A stretch of DNA of 64,000 nucleotides from Liolophura sinensis (GCF_032854445.1 NC_088297.1:4093991-4157990), one strand, 5' to 3'. Positions 23,666 to 37,454 are shown, counted from the stretch's first letter. The notes: generated from the letters alone by a model not told the origin. A program made the numbers and translations.

Positions 23666-25732
23666 GACGCATCGTGAACAGGCTTAGTGCATTCTTTATT
23701 CATTCACGTTTATATGATTGTATTTTCAAGAACTGCCGGTATTCATTCGCATTTACACTATGGTATTTTCGGGAAATATCTGCATAAACTGGAATATTTC
23801 TTTTTATTAAACCCCAAACATTGACCGTAAACAAAAGCATGTAATAAGTTCAGCCTTTGCTCTCTCACAGCTGTATGCAAATGAACAATATAATTAGTCC
23901 TGTGGATCGTTATTACTGTTGAAAAAAAGACTGAATATTGTTAACTCATATACAAAAACATTTTTGATGAGGTTATCTTGTGTAGCCCACGTGTTTAACG
24001 TCCCGTGAGTATTCATAATGGACGTCTGTGATGTCGAAACTAGACGTATTATCTTTGTTCCCTCGCTAAGCCCCACCCTGTTTATATGATATACAATGGG
24101 TAGACTTTGATCAAGTAATATATCGGTGCGCAGGCTTAAGGGAGAAGGTCAAGCCTATAGCTATCCCTGACAGTCTGGTTGATTATTACATTTGCTCGGA
24201 GGGAATCATCGTCATACACGTGGTAACGTTTTACGTCGACCTTTCGCACACGCCCTTTGCTCATCTCGGCAACTGGATCGAAAGTGTCTATATGGAAGCC
24301 TGTTATGACCATATATATATCACAGGTGCTGCATGTTAGTTTGGCCGTTGAACTGATTCATAGCGATATGGCGAAAATAGCCATTTCTGTGTACATGAAC
24401 TAAAAGGAACATTTCTACTTTTATCTGTTTGTTGAAAGTTTGAACCAGAATGAATGGTCTGTCCAGGCCTTCGTACATTTAAAGTCATGCACGCTAGTGC
24501 CCTTTTTTTAAGGACTGTTTGATCTAATGAAGGTTATACCAAAGTAAACCCTAGTGTCTACATGTCTACTGAACCTTTGAAGTGAAAAAAAAAATATTAA
24601 TTTTACAATTAATTACATGCTTTACATAAGTATTCGAAACCAGTCGATGTTTTACTGCTGTTAAATATATTTTTCACAAAGCACTCTGCGCACGCACACA
24701 CACTCATGTGCCGCACACTACGCACCTGGTAACACACGTGCCGTCGTCAAGCTTCAGCCAATCGTTGACCAAGACAGACATACGGTGTTCACGCGTAGCA
24801 GATTCACTAATTTCCCGATAGCTGATGATAAAATACTATCTGATATTAGATCATCCCCTCCCCCCTCCCCCATCATCCTTAGAACCGCGTCCGCACGGCA
24901 TGGAATGCAAAGGGTCAGTGTTACAAAGAGAACCCGAAATATCAAGGTAATGCCACGAAACTCTGATGACTGCGTGTGACATTCTGAAATCAACCCTGAG
25001 CGTGTGTGGTTTAGGGTATGTGCTGGGTCGTTGCTTTGATTATCGCTCCTAATTAGTGTCATTCAGAATCTTCATTAGAGTTGCAGTTAATTACTCCCAC
25101 AGGTCATAAGGAAGCACTTTTACACCGATACATGAGTTGCAGTGCTAACAGATTAACTGAGCACACATGACATGCCAAAGAGTTATACCTAGCATAATTT
25201 TAAGGGGCTATTTTAATAGCTAACAGTTTGGCCATACGCTCTTCTATCCTTTAAAATGGTGGAAAGCAAGATCGCAATGGACCGCTTGAACTGCTCAATT
25301 AAAATGAATTTCCGATTTTTCTTACCTTTGATTCTAGTAATAAGTAAACTTACTTTTGTCCTTTACCTGCCTTGCAACGAGGTCATTCGAAGCTAAACTC
25401 AAATTATATTAACACGCCAAATATATACCGCGGTACCCAAGACCTCCATTCACACTGCGGTAAGTTGCGAAGTAACGCGGTAGCGATATTTGATCCATGG
25501 GTCATAACTATATGGAGGACCCCAAAAAATGGCAGATAAAAATTCGAACCGAAGCGAAAACAGTGTTCAGCTGCGAATTACGGCATACCACGGCCGTTCG
25601 ACAACGAGAAGACAATCTTTCCTTTTTTTACCATAAATAAATGTGGGAAAAATCGGGGACTCATTTCAAATGAGTGGTGCATGTGGTCCAATGTAGACTT
25701 ACTGTTTGTTAAACTGAAAGAAACGAGAAGAG
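23666..25732. other. No supported gene
   Basis: Unique DNA apart from the weak frame at 24754-25062. Confidence 0.5.
24754..25062 (-). CDS. Unproven open frame starting with ATG, 102 codons
   Basis: The ATG-started frame has one hydrophobic stretch (ITLIFRVLFVTLTLCIPC) near residues 38-55, then a Gly/Glu-rich turn and a Leu-rich end. No splice site or homology supports it. It lies in otherwise featureless DNA and is probably chance. Confidence 0.12.
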   Translation of the reverse strand: MTLIRSDNQSNDPAHTLNHTRSGLISECHTQSSEFRGITLIFRVLFVTLTLCIPCRADAVLRMMGEGGGDDLISDSILSSAIGKLVNLLRVNTVCLSWSTIG

Positions 25733-25990
25733 GGGGCCTCTGTGGCTCAGTTGGTTAGCGCACTAGTGCACCGTTATGACCCAGGAGCCTCTCACCAATG
25801 CGGTCGCCGTGAGTTCAAGTCCAGCTCATGCTGGCTTCCTCTCCGGTCTACCAGAAACCTGCGGGTGGTCGTGGGTTTCCACCGGGCTCTGCCTGGTTTC
25901 CTCCCACCATAATGCTGGTCGCCGTCGTATAAGTGAAATATTCTTGAGTACTGCGTAAAACACCAATCAAATAAATAAAAAAATAAATGA
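25733..25990 (+). mobile_element. SINE-A, full length
   Basis: Starts with the head ggcctctgtggctcagttgg (box A region), has box B gagttcaagtccagctc, then the body and an (AAAT)n tail. The best plus-strand copy here. Confidence 0.93.
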
Positions 25991-26090
25991 AAGAGAAGAG
26001 GTAGAATAGACAAACCCGAAAGTACTGACCATAGAATTATGCTAAGCTTGCTCGTATGACGAAGTTTATTAAATACAAATTTATTTACTT

Positions 26091-26363
26091 CACTCAAAAA
26101 CATAATCCATTAAATTTAACAGAAATTCAGAGTGATGGTAAATAAATAAATAAATAAATAAATACAATGTACCCTGCTATTGCAGCAGATTATTCTGGTA
26201 AATATATCACATATATTCTATTAATTTAGCATAAAGATTCTACTAGACTAACAGGATGTTGTGTTGAATGTGACAGAATATTGTGTTATAATAACAGAAT
26301 ACATTCTAGCATCACTCAGACAACAGGTATTCTGTTAAAATTAACAGATCAGCTTTTTGAGTG
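26091..26363 (+). mobile_element. MITE-1 copy with SINE tail remnant
   Basis: Perfect 10-bp terminal inverted repeats CACTCAAAAA/TTTTTGAGTG. Has an (AAAT)n tract followed by acaatgta at the same inner position where the 41.8 kb copy has a whole SINE. Confidence 0.75.
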
Positions 26364-27039
26364 TTGCTTACCTTTACTTCTACAGTAATGAGTGTGGGTG
26401 TTTTGTTGTGTTGCTTTGTTTTCAAACTTAACAATCCTTAGACGTTTTATTGAGAACATAAATACAATACCCAGAGTAACTAAACGTCAGTCTTTCGCTA
26501 AGGCGTCTAACCCTAATCAAATAAATAAATACACAAAAAACTGAATAAATAACCATTAAGTGTGAGAGCTGCCGTCAAGTGTTATCTGTATGTCAGAAAT
26601 TCTTTGGCCATGATTCCACACGCAAAACCTGTTAACTACTCTGATAACGTAAGCATACAGAACAGCCATTGAACAGTGAACACATCTGATCCCACTCAGC
26701 CGGATTAAGGCATGGTACATGGTTGATACTTCGTACAAGGTCCCTCCCCAAAACAGGATCTTCCCTATACTCTTTTCTTACAGATGGTGAACCTAACATT
26801 TTTCAGTTTATCACCTCCACCATGTTTAACCGTATAAGGAATTATTACTGTGAAGAGTCACGTGATATATGGACAATGGTTTGACAGCTGAATCGCTTGA
26901 ACTAGCTTTTGATTGGTCAGACCCAGATGTGAGAGCAGCTCATCCAATGAAATGGACGTACAACGTATTTCCTTAGTATCGTGGTAATTTCTTTCTTTCT
27001 ATACAGCAAAACACACGCTAAAAACAAACAAAAATCTAC

Positions 27040-27190
27040 CTTTATGGTGGGAGGAGGAGGTGGGAGGAAACCGGGAAAAACCTGGCGGCCACGACCATCT
27101 GCAAACCAGGCAAACCTTTCCGCGCACAACCTGGGTTACTGCGCTGCGCCGGCTTTGTAACTACCTCGGCCACGGATGTCCCTACACAGG
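27040..27190 (-). mobile_element. SINE-A, rearranged fragment
   Basis: tggtgggaggaaaccggg and the head region are present; the 3' body is missing and the middle is rearranged. Confidence 0.65.
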
Positions 27191-27349
27191 TCACACATAC
27201 CGCAGCCTTCCGTCTACTACCTCTGCCACATAAGCCCACAAATCTGAGAAAGATTGCTAATTAACATAATCCAGAATGACCGACGGAAATGACCTTACCA
27301 TAGTTAGCGTAACAGGTTGTTGTTGTTAATTTACTTTGACTGAACGAAG

Positions 27350-27600
27350 CGGGTGGGTGGATGTTTTGAGTTTTACGTCATACCTAACAATTCTTCGGTC
27401 ATACGACTGTGTAGAGTCATTAGGTGCAGACTTTAGATGCGGAAGACACCAGACATGACACCCGTCACAGTCAAATTATACTGAGACCAGAGCAACCACT
27501 CCTGCTCCATTGCTCTAGCCCCAAAGTGCTGAACGCCAAGCGAGAAAGCAGCAAGTACCATTTTCATATTCTTTCATATGACCCATGTCTGTCGTGGTGA
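27350..27600 (-). mobile_element. SINE-B, truncated
   Basis: gttttacgtcatacctaaca-type body through tgctgaacgccaagcgagaa. Confidence 0.65.
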
Positions 27601-30041
27601 GATTACCAGTCCCACCTGTCCGCCTAGCACAGACCAAACCTTCATAGCAATGCATTCCGATGCAATCCCATAAGAATCGTGAATAGCTAGTTACCACAGC
27701 CTACACCGCATGACTTGTCGCTTACTGAAGATCAAATCAGGGTAAGGTTCAAGTCGGTCCGATAACCTTTCTTGAAATAGAGACCAAACTACTAGATGTA
27801 CTTCCCTTAGAATGGCCCTTCAGTTTTTCAAAACGCGCGTTCAGTGAAGGGGACTGCCGACATTAATTCCTAAAAAAAAATGGACGTAAGCATTCGATTT
27901 GACAATCACCCGAGAAGACTGGGCATAAAGTTTACCTCTGCTGTATATGTAGTATAGGTTGGCATACGGCGCCAACTGGTTAAGGATCCGACTTCATCGA
28001 GGCTGTGCGGAGTGCAGGCATCGAGCCTATTATCCTATAGCGCCCTATGGCGAACTGCAACATTTAAACTCTGATTCCACACAGCCGGTTTCTTCGCTAA
28101 GTAAATGGTTCAGCTTAACAGAAAAACGCTACCGGCTGTCAAAAATTTAATTTGACCGACAGCAAGTTCGGCAGCGTTTCGTGTAAAGCAACTGAAATAA
28201 ATAATAAAAAAAAAAAAAACCGGCACCATACAAGCTATTACAATCAAACACTAAATATAAGCATTCTAATAAATATTTCAAATATTCAAAATGGCTCACA
28301 TAATCAGTTCTCGTACATTTTTACTCCGCACCTTATGGTAATTTCCATCAAATTTCGCTTTGGAGTAAGATTTCAAGAAAGAAAGTAGTTGAGCATGCGC
28401 GTTGAGAATAGCCTACACATAATTTATAACTTTGCCATGCATGCTTTATTTATTCGGTAAAACTGACAACATAATTTGAATTAATCTATGCAGGACATTG
28501 TTTTTATTTGCTGACCTAGTGATTTACTAGGCCATAAACGTCACCATACACTCACGGGCGATTTGAGGACAACGCGCATTTACCTGGCGGCATGAAACAA
28601 ATGCAATTTAAAACTGTTCTCCTGTGAGCGATGCATTGCTCGTGAATTTTAGCTACCTTGTGCATATATAGAACATGATTTCTTTATCAACAGCGACAGC
28701 TTAATGGCGTGTTCAACAGTCCTGACAATATCTGCGACATCCCCTTCATACTGGGCTCTCTGTCGTGTTTCATTCATGTAAGCCAACTTGAAAGTTGGGG
28801 AATAGAAGGCAAACAACGTGGAGAGTGACACCAGATAGTGAGATGATAGCGTGATAGTTGGTCAATAGTCACACATATCGCTGGTGAAATCCGGCTTTTT
28901 GTCAATTTACTTTATTCGTGATTTTGTTGCAACTTTTCATGTAAATGGTAGGCCAGGTTGAAAACATTGGGCGTACTTCATTTAACTCCCATACTCTGTT
29001 TCATGGGACAAACTGACATTTACATGTTTCCTAGCGTTCATCTTAACTCTTTTCCACCCTCATATACAGTGTTCTTTTGATGTTAATGTTTTACGAAACG
29101 CCGGATTGTCCACCTTAATGTAGGCGTATAAATGTTTCGCCCAAAATGATCTAAAATGTGAAAGCAACAATGGATTTTTTTTTTTTTTGATATACGTAAT
29201 TAAACATGGTGGAGTTAATTTACCTCGCATTTTAGGCTGTCAAATGCCGCCATGCATGCTATTCAGCTGTTTTATTCAGCTGTTCATATCCATTTATTAT
29301 ACCGCTTCCGGGGATTAACAAAAGCAGGCGTCATGCACCCAGGGGGAGGAGCAGAAGAACTAAGGCTCGCAGAGTTAACGCACTGCAGCACGATTTAGGA
29401 TGGGACTTAGCTGATCGCCCTGTCGAACACCACTACCACACGGTCTAGCGAACAAGCATAACCCTGGGGCTATAAGGTCTCTCGCTTTTCATTCAGGCGC
29501 TGAGAACAAAATCCGTTTCGCTCTAAATCAAAATCCCAGCCCTTCCTTTATTTCACCTGTTCTAAAGGCGAGCTGGCTTGATCAGTTATCTCTACATGAC
29601 CCCAACTTTTATCCTCGTCAAGAGAAAGGGGTATACACAGGAGCTATTCTCACAGCTGGTTTGTATTGAAAGGCGGGAAGAAATGAAGTCCTACCACACC
29701 AGAATGACACCACAATCAACCCACCCCCCACCCCCACACGCACACATCCTAACATTTTACTATAACGCTAGGTCTCTAACTGTTCAACAATACCTTATCT
29801 GCAGTACAACAAAAGCAAAAACATGTCCAAAGTTAGTAGGCCGATTATAAGAGGCGCGGAGAGTCGTTAAAGGTAACAGCTTTAGCCTTAAGTGTCCTGC
29901 GGTGTTGTATACACTGGCTAAATTTACAATGGCATAATCTACGAGTTGATCACTAAACTATAAATACCTGAAGAATTGTCACGTACAGCGCAAGAAATAC
30001 TGGTAGGTGCGATGATACAACACATGGAGGGAAGGTCTGTC
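27601..30041. other. No feature seen
   Basis: Unique AT-rich DNA with poly-A/T runs at 28206 and 29174. Confidence 0.5.
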
Positions 30042-30178
30042 GCAAACCTGCGGATGGTCGTGGGTGCGCCCCTGGTTCTGCCCGGTTTCCATCCAACAAT
30101 AATGTTGGCCGCCGTCATATAAGTGAAATATTCTTGAGTACGGCGTAAAACACCAATCAAATAAATAAATAAATAAAG
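30042..30178 (+). mobile_element. SINE-A, 5'-truncated
   Basis: Runs from aacctgcggatggtcgtggg to the (AAAT)n tail. Confidence 0.85.
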
Positions 30179-30310
30179 AACACCTGCAGTCAACGCATGC
30201 TTAAGGTCATTATGTTCGTGATTACGTATACAAAAGTGGGGTGAATTTATACTATTCTAGATAAAAAGTAGGGGATATTGAACTGGGTGTTGAAATTTCT
30301 CGAAAATACA

Positions 30311-30580
30311 ACTTTATTTATTTATTCATGTATCTGATTGGCGTTCTACGCCATACCCAAGAATATTTCACTTATATGATGGCGCATATATGAAGCATTG
30401 TGGTGGGAGGAAACCGGGGGTACTCAGGATCTCTCGCAGTTTGCTGCAGACCTTTCCATATATGACTTGTGAGGAAGGCAGTGTGAGCTGAACCTGAACT
30501 CACAGCGATTGCATTTGTGACAGGCTGCTGTATCACTTTGTTGTGCTAGTGCGTTGCCCACTCGGCCACGGAAGCCCCCG
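30311..30580 (-). mobile_element. SINE-A, full length, diverged
   Basis: Tail, body and head (ending at the cactcggccacggaagcccc side) are all recognisable. Confidence 0.85.
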
Positions 30581-32648
30581 GTTGTATAAATGTGAAAGAA
30601 TAACTAATACTGTCAGGCAGTGGGCGACGCATCGTACTGATCTTCAAAACGCACCACCTTTTGCACGACATCCATGTGAATATGGTTACTTAGGGTAACA
30701 CTGCCACACAATGTTGTACGAACTTATTGCTATATAGACATTTACGGCTTAACAAGATGCCATTTAGGTATCCCGAAGTACAGTTTATATATACCTTGAA
30801 TTGAACATACTTTTATTGCGTTATACATAGAGGAATTGGGAGCAAGTTCCAGAAACCGCACTTGTCCCTTTCTCTAAATAAATATAGTCTAACCGTTTTA
30901 CAATAGATGTGAGAAAAGAATGGCAGTAGTTTATGGTACAAATGATACAGAAAAAAAAAGAAAAAGAAAGAATCAAAATTGTTAATTACAAGTAATGCTA
31001 GACATAATGTAAACAAAAAACGTAGAACGAGATTGAAGGTAAGACTGGGATCCGTTACAGCGTTGCACCATAGGCATAGCAATTTCACATGTATATAGCA
31101 TAAGGAAAACCTCTTACTGGTTTCTATACATTGCATTACTGATTTCATTATATGACAATTATCTTTAATGGAGTCAGATTCATCACCCTGTAACAGCTTT
31201 TGAGGTCGGTTATCCAAAAGGTTAGGTTATATACCTTGGTATTTGCATTGGGGGGGGGGGGGGGTGTTATTGTGGCAATAAGCAAAGTAAACAAAGGAAA
31301 AACGGAAACCATCGGGAAGGCTTTTCGATCTAATATAGCAGAGACCGAGCTCATGTATTATGAGCATTGCCTGCATTCCTCTCCGAACCACAAATTGGCC
31401 GATATGTGTTTCACAGTTGCGTATGAGAAAATACCTGTACACCCAATATAACGTGACTCAGGCAATACCGAAAGAAAGTGTTGATAGACGATATGCGAAA
31501 AAGAAGACGGCAAAAATGTTGGGAGCGCCACAAACTAATGCCACCATTAGACTGCACAAACAAATTAACGAAGATGATCGGGAGTACCAACGGGCGGCTT
31601 TTGTGTAAAAGTGCAAACGAAATGTTCCTCTATAAGAAGCTATATGTATGTAAGTGGAAAAAGATCTACATTTACTGGATCAAAAGACTTCCATTTCCTT
31701 TTTCTGGAAATATTTCACAAAACGGACCTGTAGTCTGCTGCTGTTTAAGTATTTACATGAACGGTTAGAACAAAACCCTGACTGAGGTAAATTGACAAGA
31801 TGCTGTATTTCACCGGTTACGAGTGACCATTTGCCAATTATCACTCTGTCCTCGCGGCTCTTGTTTTACTCTATAAGCTGTACGTTTTTATAATATTATA
31901 GTTGAAAATAATAACTGGGCAGGCGGAATAAGCCAAATAATTTGTACACATAGATTTTCAATGAAATATCTGTAAACATTGATTAAATAAACAAAAAACT
32001 AAGACGCCTACATTCACACACAGCAGGTAAGTGTTGGCATTTGCTGAAGACGATGCAACGGTCTTTTTAGCAACCAGCTGTAGGTTATTCGTCAAAGTGT
32101 CGGTCTTAATTTAAACTTCAGAACATGTATAAATGTCGAATTCAACGTTTACATGCCCACAAAGTTTATTCCCCTAGAGTACATTTGAAAAGCTCTCATA
32201 TACAACAGTTATCAGAGCCATGCCAAGACTGAGCCAATAGTGTTCGCACTTTTCCCCGGCTCGTTAGTGCTGACACTGAGCCAAGCTTAGTGAAAAGTGA
32301 GAAAGCAAAAGCCATTAACGTACGTGGTTCGAGTGTGTCACCTCCTTCCAAATTCTTGTCCTAACTGGAATAGCGGACACTCCGAACCTCGCTCGGTTGT
32401 TTCCGACTTATTCCGGGAACTGCTCGCACTGGAGTCGACAAATACCGGACTATAGCGAAAACACACACATGCTGGTGGAAGAGTATTTTGAGATTCTGTA
32501 AGACGGATGGGAAGCTAGAGAACACGTGATCTCCTTAGTAACAAACGGCGTGGGTGAAGAAAATGGTTCTCCCAATGTTATTACATAGGAAAATGACTAT
32601 TTCTGAATCGCTGTCAGCGATCTTATATCCGTTGAATTTGTATAATTG
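30581..32648. other. No supported gene; possible SINE-B relic
   Basis: A G-run lies at 31250-31264. 32230-32330 has weak similarity to the SINE-B middle. Confidence 0.4.
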
Positions 32649-32981
32649 TCACCTTTCCAGATAGTCTGGGTATTTCTGCAGAGCTTTCGTGACGTTATTT
32701 TGCACAACTAGGTCGTATTGGTCGCTAGCGAAGTGGCAAAGTGACCTTTTCCTCAATTCTTTAACACTGGACGGCCATTTTGTTTTAGACACTAAGGGGT
32801 GGTCACGTGACCTCCAAATTCCGACCCGTCTTACGGAAGAGACAGTACCTGTACTCATTAGAAGCGACGACACATGATTATACATGTCACCATGTTGTCG
32901 TGATATAAACTGCTGTATAAATCGTGCTTCTTGTGCCACGGTGCACGGGAAGCTATTTGGTTTTGGAACGAACACTAACAT
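32649..32981 (-). CDS. Unproven open frame starting with ATG, 110 codons
   Basis: The frame opens with ATG at 32981 and runs 110 codons to TGA. The product is hydrophilic and non-repetitive, with a Lys/Arg-rich C-terminal half (WPSSVKELRKRSLCHFASDQ, then ALQKYPDYLE) that could form helices. The stop overlaps a donor-like GAAAG|gtgaca, so the frame may be part of an exon spliced onward. The region is less AT-rich than its flanks and free of SINEs. I do not recognise a family. Chance is possible at this length in animal DNA. Confidence 0.3.
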   Translation of the reverse strand: MLVFVPKPNSFPCTVAQEARFIQQFISRQHGDMYNHVSSLLMSTGTVSSVRRVGIWRSRDHPLVSKTKWPSSVKELRKRSLCHFASDQYDLVVQNNVTKALQKYPDYLER

Positions 32982-33967
32982 TGGTTAACAAAATGAAACA
33001 ACTGATTCCATTGGATAGACGGTACATAAGTGCACGTACGGAATATTCAAATGTGACTCTTGATAAGGAAAATACCGCAAGAATTAAACAAAATTCAAAA
33101 GATCAAATTACAAAATTGCCAGTTAAAAGAAACTGTATTATTACTGGAAACAATCGTATATAAACACAATTAAAAGAGCGAGAATGTACGAGATGTGCCA
33201 AAGCGCAACTGGATGAGCACAACTTACTCTATGAATGCCCTCACAGGCAAAACGTGACACACAGTGAAGCACCTTCAAAAATACTATTTGCAGGAATCCT
33301 ACAGCTCATAAAATCCAATCACTGCCCTCTTCACTAAAGAACCAACAACTTAGCTCTTTTTTAATGTTTCTCTATTTAAATGAATAATGAAATAACGGTG
33401 AACGTTACATCTTAGGATCCAAATTCTTCTAAATTTCTGTCTTGGCTCCTACAATCTTTGAGGACTCTCACTTATCCCGCGGAACCAAATTGAGTATCAA
33501 AAATGTTTTAGATCCCTGATTAAATGCTATACTGATTAAACCAGCCGTGAGTTGATATCATTGAATAAACTAAACTGAACCACTGAGAATAAATTTTAAA
33601 TTTCAGCCTAAATGGGTTTCCTTTTTTTGTTACTTTTTGGGACACACGGAGATGTGCATAGCTTAATTTAAGCAGCACCCATGTAGAGTCTTAGCACAAA
33701 AACGTTTTCTTAATTAAGTGTAGCTGTAAGTAGAATTACTACACTAAAAGGAGGCTGAACTGACGGCCTATATGCAAGTACTGTGTGTCACTCCGCGAAG
33801 CACTTGACAGTCACAACATAAGGCATCATTTACAGTTTTTTGTTTTGGGTAGTCCTGACCTAGCCATTGAATAAAAAAACATTCTATACCCAAAAGTTCA
33901 CAAACTGAGCTTGTGGCCCTAAACAAACATCGCCGTCATATATGGCAGGTATAAGCTGGTGTTGTCA

Positions 33968-34262
33968 ACTCCATTCATTCATTGATTCATTCATTCACTC
34001 ACTGATTCATTGATTCATTCATCCATCCATTCACTCATTCATTCATTCATTCATTCGTTCATCCATTGGTTCATTCACCGACTCATTCACTGATTCATTC
34101 ATTCATTCACTGAATCATTCATTCATTGATTAATTTATCCATTCACTCATTCATTCATTCACTCATTCATTCATTCATTCATTCATTCATTCATTCATTC
34201 ATTCATTCATTCATTCATTCATTCATTCAGTCATTCATTCATTCATTCATTCATTCGTTCCC
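33968..34262. repeat. (ATTC)n microsatellite
   Basis: Interrupted at first (ctcattc, gattcatt), pure from about 34140. Confidence 0.97.
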
Positions 34263-35159
34263 AACATACAGCTTCTTAATTTTACCTTAAGAACAAACAC
34301 ATGCAGATATCCACATCCTTCCGAACAAGGACACGTCGGCTGCACTGTACATTCCACTGCTCTTTTTTACTTTGTTAACAAAGACCAAGACATAAGTATT
34401 TCATTATAACGGGCCTATACCCTTAGTAACTGTAATGCCACAAGCTAACTACAAGACCTTTTTTGCTTATACGCCACAAACAGCTAGGGTGAATACGAAC
34501 GGATGTGCTTCAGCCTGTGTGTTTTCATGATGTAGTTATAAAGTTATGTAAACGTGTGCGGTTTTTCTCCTTCGAAATACAAACATTGCCTTTTTTGCCT
34601 TAGCCAACTGCAAGGATGACCGACTCACAGACTCTCCTCTTTATCACTGGATCTGTCAATATAACTTAACTAGTGGCCTTAAACTGGTTCTGCAAGCATC
34701 GACTAGAAACAGATTGCACGGGTTTGACGTTTAAGATTATAGTACCATTAATCAAATTAATTATTTCATATCGAGTCGGATGACATTATCAACGCATTAT
34801 AATTTTGGCTGATACTGATGAGTTTTATTAGGAAAATTCTACAAAAGCAATTCTTATATAATAATGTTTTTCTACGACATGTGAAACTTGACAGGCAATG
34901 TACTGGTCCTGAGTCACTCGATGTACCAGTCACAATTAAATCGGGCAACCAATCACAAATGCAGTTACTTGTTGCAGCAACAGAAGTCGTCAGTTATTGG
35001 ATAATCGGAAGTAGCCTTGACCCACTTTTATGGAATCCTGAAAAAGCAGTCCAAGTACATACGCCGTTCACTTGGACAATGCAAAGCATGTATATACACC
35101 CAGACCACGTGTCTCAGTTGAACACGATATTTATATTGAGAGGAAGAAGAGAATCACTT
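34263..35159. other. No feature seen
   Basis: A frame running from 34818 into the SINE at 35160 is chance. Confidence 0.5.
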
Positions 35160-35368
35160 TGTAACAGGTGCCGCTGTGAGTTCAAGTCCAGCTCATGCTG
35201 GCTTCCTCTCCGGCCGTATGTGGGAAGGTCTTCCAGCAACCTGTGGATGGTCGTGGGTTTCCACAGGGCTTTGCCCGGTTTCCTCCCACCATAATGCTGG
35301 ACGCTGTCGTATAAGTGAAATATTCTTGAGTACGGCGTAAAACACCAATCAATTAAATAAATAAATGT
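35160..35368 (+). mobile_element. SINE-A, lacking the first part of the head
   Basis: Starts just before box B (gagttcaagtccagctcatg) and continues intact to the tail. Confidence 0.88.
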
Positions 35369-36209
35369 AACAAGTGCTGAGTGCATACCTGACAAATGTA
35401 AGGATGCCCTGCAAAACACCTTTCATCGTCTAAAAAAAATATTCCCGAAAGAATAAAAGCAGGTTTTCAGGTTCATGTGCCTAGAAAGTGAAAAAAGCCC
35501 GAAAAGAAAAAAACAAAAAAAAAAAACACCGCCTTCGGAAGGTATCTTAAAAAACGCCCAGTTGATGGGTTTGAATATGCAACATCAGTGGTGAAGGGCA
35601 GGTAAAGCGACGCCGACATTTAGCACAACAAAGCCAGCGACCGCTCACAGAATAGATTGTTTTATCAACTAGTGTTCATGCGCGAACGCTTAAAGGATAC
35701 CTGAAACGTACGGTTTTTATTTCTTGATATGGAATTTGCGATGTGGCCAAGCATATATATGTACAAATAAGCTTTCCCGCTTTCTTCTTGGGGCGCAAAA
35801 TGGCTTAGAACTACAGTTTTTCAGTCAGCAGTCAGTCTGGAAATTAAGTAGCCTGCTGTTATGACGTCAACTTTGATAAAGCTGTCAAAATAATTTTGTT
35901 GGTGAGAGCCGAACTGGGTGAAAATAGGCTGTTCCTGCGTTTCCGGAATGTCCATTGATGACGTCACTTCCGAATATTCCCGATCACTGACGGTAAATAT
36001 GCGTAAAATAGAGAGGTTAATAAGATATATAAAATATGCCTAAAACAAATTGCTCGTTTTTTATTGACACTGTCTTCATTTTCATTAAACCTTTTTCTGC
36101 TTTTTATAGAAACGTTTCCTGCATCCCTTAATACTTCCGGTCTAAACATGCTGGCTTCAATCTGTGTTAAAACACACCATGCATTCTATGTTGTTATACT
36201 GCATGACTG
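35369..36209. other. Unique sequence with two CRE-like sites
   Basis: atgacgtcaac near 35861 and gatgacgtcacttcc near 35956; no gene placed. Confidence 0.35.
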
Positions 36210-36425
36210 GGAAGTATCTCTTTGCTCTCCAGCCGTACGTGAGAAGGTCTGGCACAATCTGCGGATGGTCGTAGGCTTCTGCCGAGCTCTGGTCGGTTTC
36301 CGCCCACCACAATGCTCACATTTCACTTATACGACGGCGGCTAGCATTAGGGTGAGAGGAAACCAGGCAGAGCATGAGGCGAACCCACGACCATCCGCAG
36401 ATTGCTGCCAGACCTTCCCACGCCC
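36210..36425. mobile_element. Two SINE-A pieces joined head-to-head in a palindrome
   Basis: A plus-strand piece (to 36316) is followed at once by a minus-strand piece (36317-36425) covering much the same part of the element, so the pair can form a long imperfect hairpin. Confidence 0.75.
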
Positions 36426-36886
36426 GCGATTAGACATTATTTGGTATCTCAAAAGCAGTTTCCTTTACTACGTGTAGATGTTGCTGCATTCAACACTGAG
36501 CAGGGCCTAAACACGTTGCTACAGAATCTCACGGTGAACCCTGGGTATTAGAGATAACGTCAGAAGAAGGTTAATCCTGGATCGCTGCTTGATAAATCAA
36601 TATTACATGAGAATACATCATTCTTGGAGATAAGAGAGAACAGCTCTAAGAGGTTCTTCTACAGTAAGCAGTATTATTACCCCGTGCCATATACGTTAAG
36701 GTTTGAATAGCCTTTTTCTTCACAGACAACGATAGTGGACAATTACCAGCCTTTGCGGACGCCGTTTCAGATGTCTTCGTCCATATTTCTTTAAGACCAT
36801 TGTCATGTTTGTGTTCGGAACTATACTAGAAAAATGTCTTTCAAAAGCTTTTAGCTTGCTTTGTTTGTTAAATGCTTCCAATTTAA

Positions 36887-37005
36887 ATACGTGGGTTTCC
36901 CCCCGGGGATCTGCTTTGTTTCATCCCACCATAATATTGGCCGCCGTCGCATAAGTGAAATATTCTTGAGTACGGTATAAAACACCAATCAAATAAATAA
37001 ATAAA
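36887..37005 (+). mobile_element. SINE-A, 5'-truncated
   Basis: From cgtgggtttccccccgggga to the ataaataaataaatg tail. Confidence 0.82.
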
Positions 37006-37454
37006 TGTATACGATTGAGTATGGCTTTCTGATGTATTTGATGACTGATTAATTAATTGACTGACTGACTTACTGATTTGAAGTAATAAAGAAGTTTGCA
37101 AGGGGACACCGTATAACGCTTCACGCGCCCAAAACGTCAGCTGCCCTCCATTGAATAACAGACAAGTTGCTACCGAGCATGCGCACTACTACTACATGCG
37201 GGCCAACATGCGCTGCAAAAGAGTATGCATGCAGTCAATCAGGCTGTCATAAAGAACTGAAAAAGTCTTTATATTAAAAATTATTCAAACCCAAAGAGCG
37301 TATCGAAATATAGACATACCAGCAAAGTGTGTGCACAATAAATACATATAAATTATATGTATCTTATACGCTTCATTTGATCGCAAATAATCGATGGTAC
37401 TTCTGCAGTCTTAGGGAATACCCCAAACACAATAACGCCCGGTCAATAAGCCGA

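Noticed and set aside
25776-26103. Frames on both strands reading SSPAHAGF or YSRIFHLYD-like peptides
   Set aside because: These peptides recur at every SINE-A copy and are translations of the SINE.
30813-31217. 134-codon minus-strand frame with hydrophobic stretches
   Set aside because: Contains a poly-Phe run from an A-rich tract and has no splice, homology or composition support.
33968-34262. Possible CRISPR-like or regulatory array
   Set aside because: It is a plain ATTC microsatellite with no spacers. The same goes for the other arrays, whose units abut directly; this is also animal DNA.
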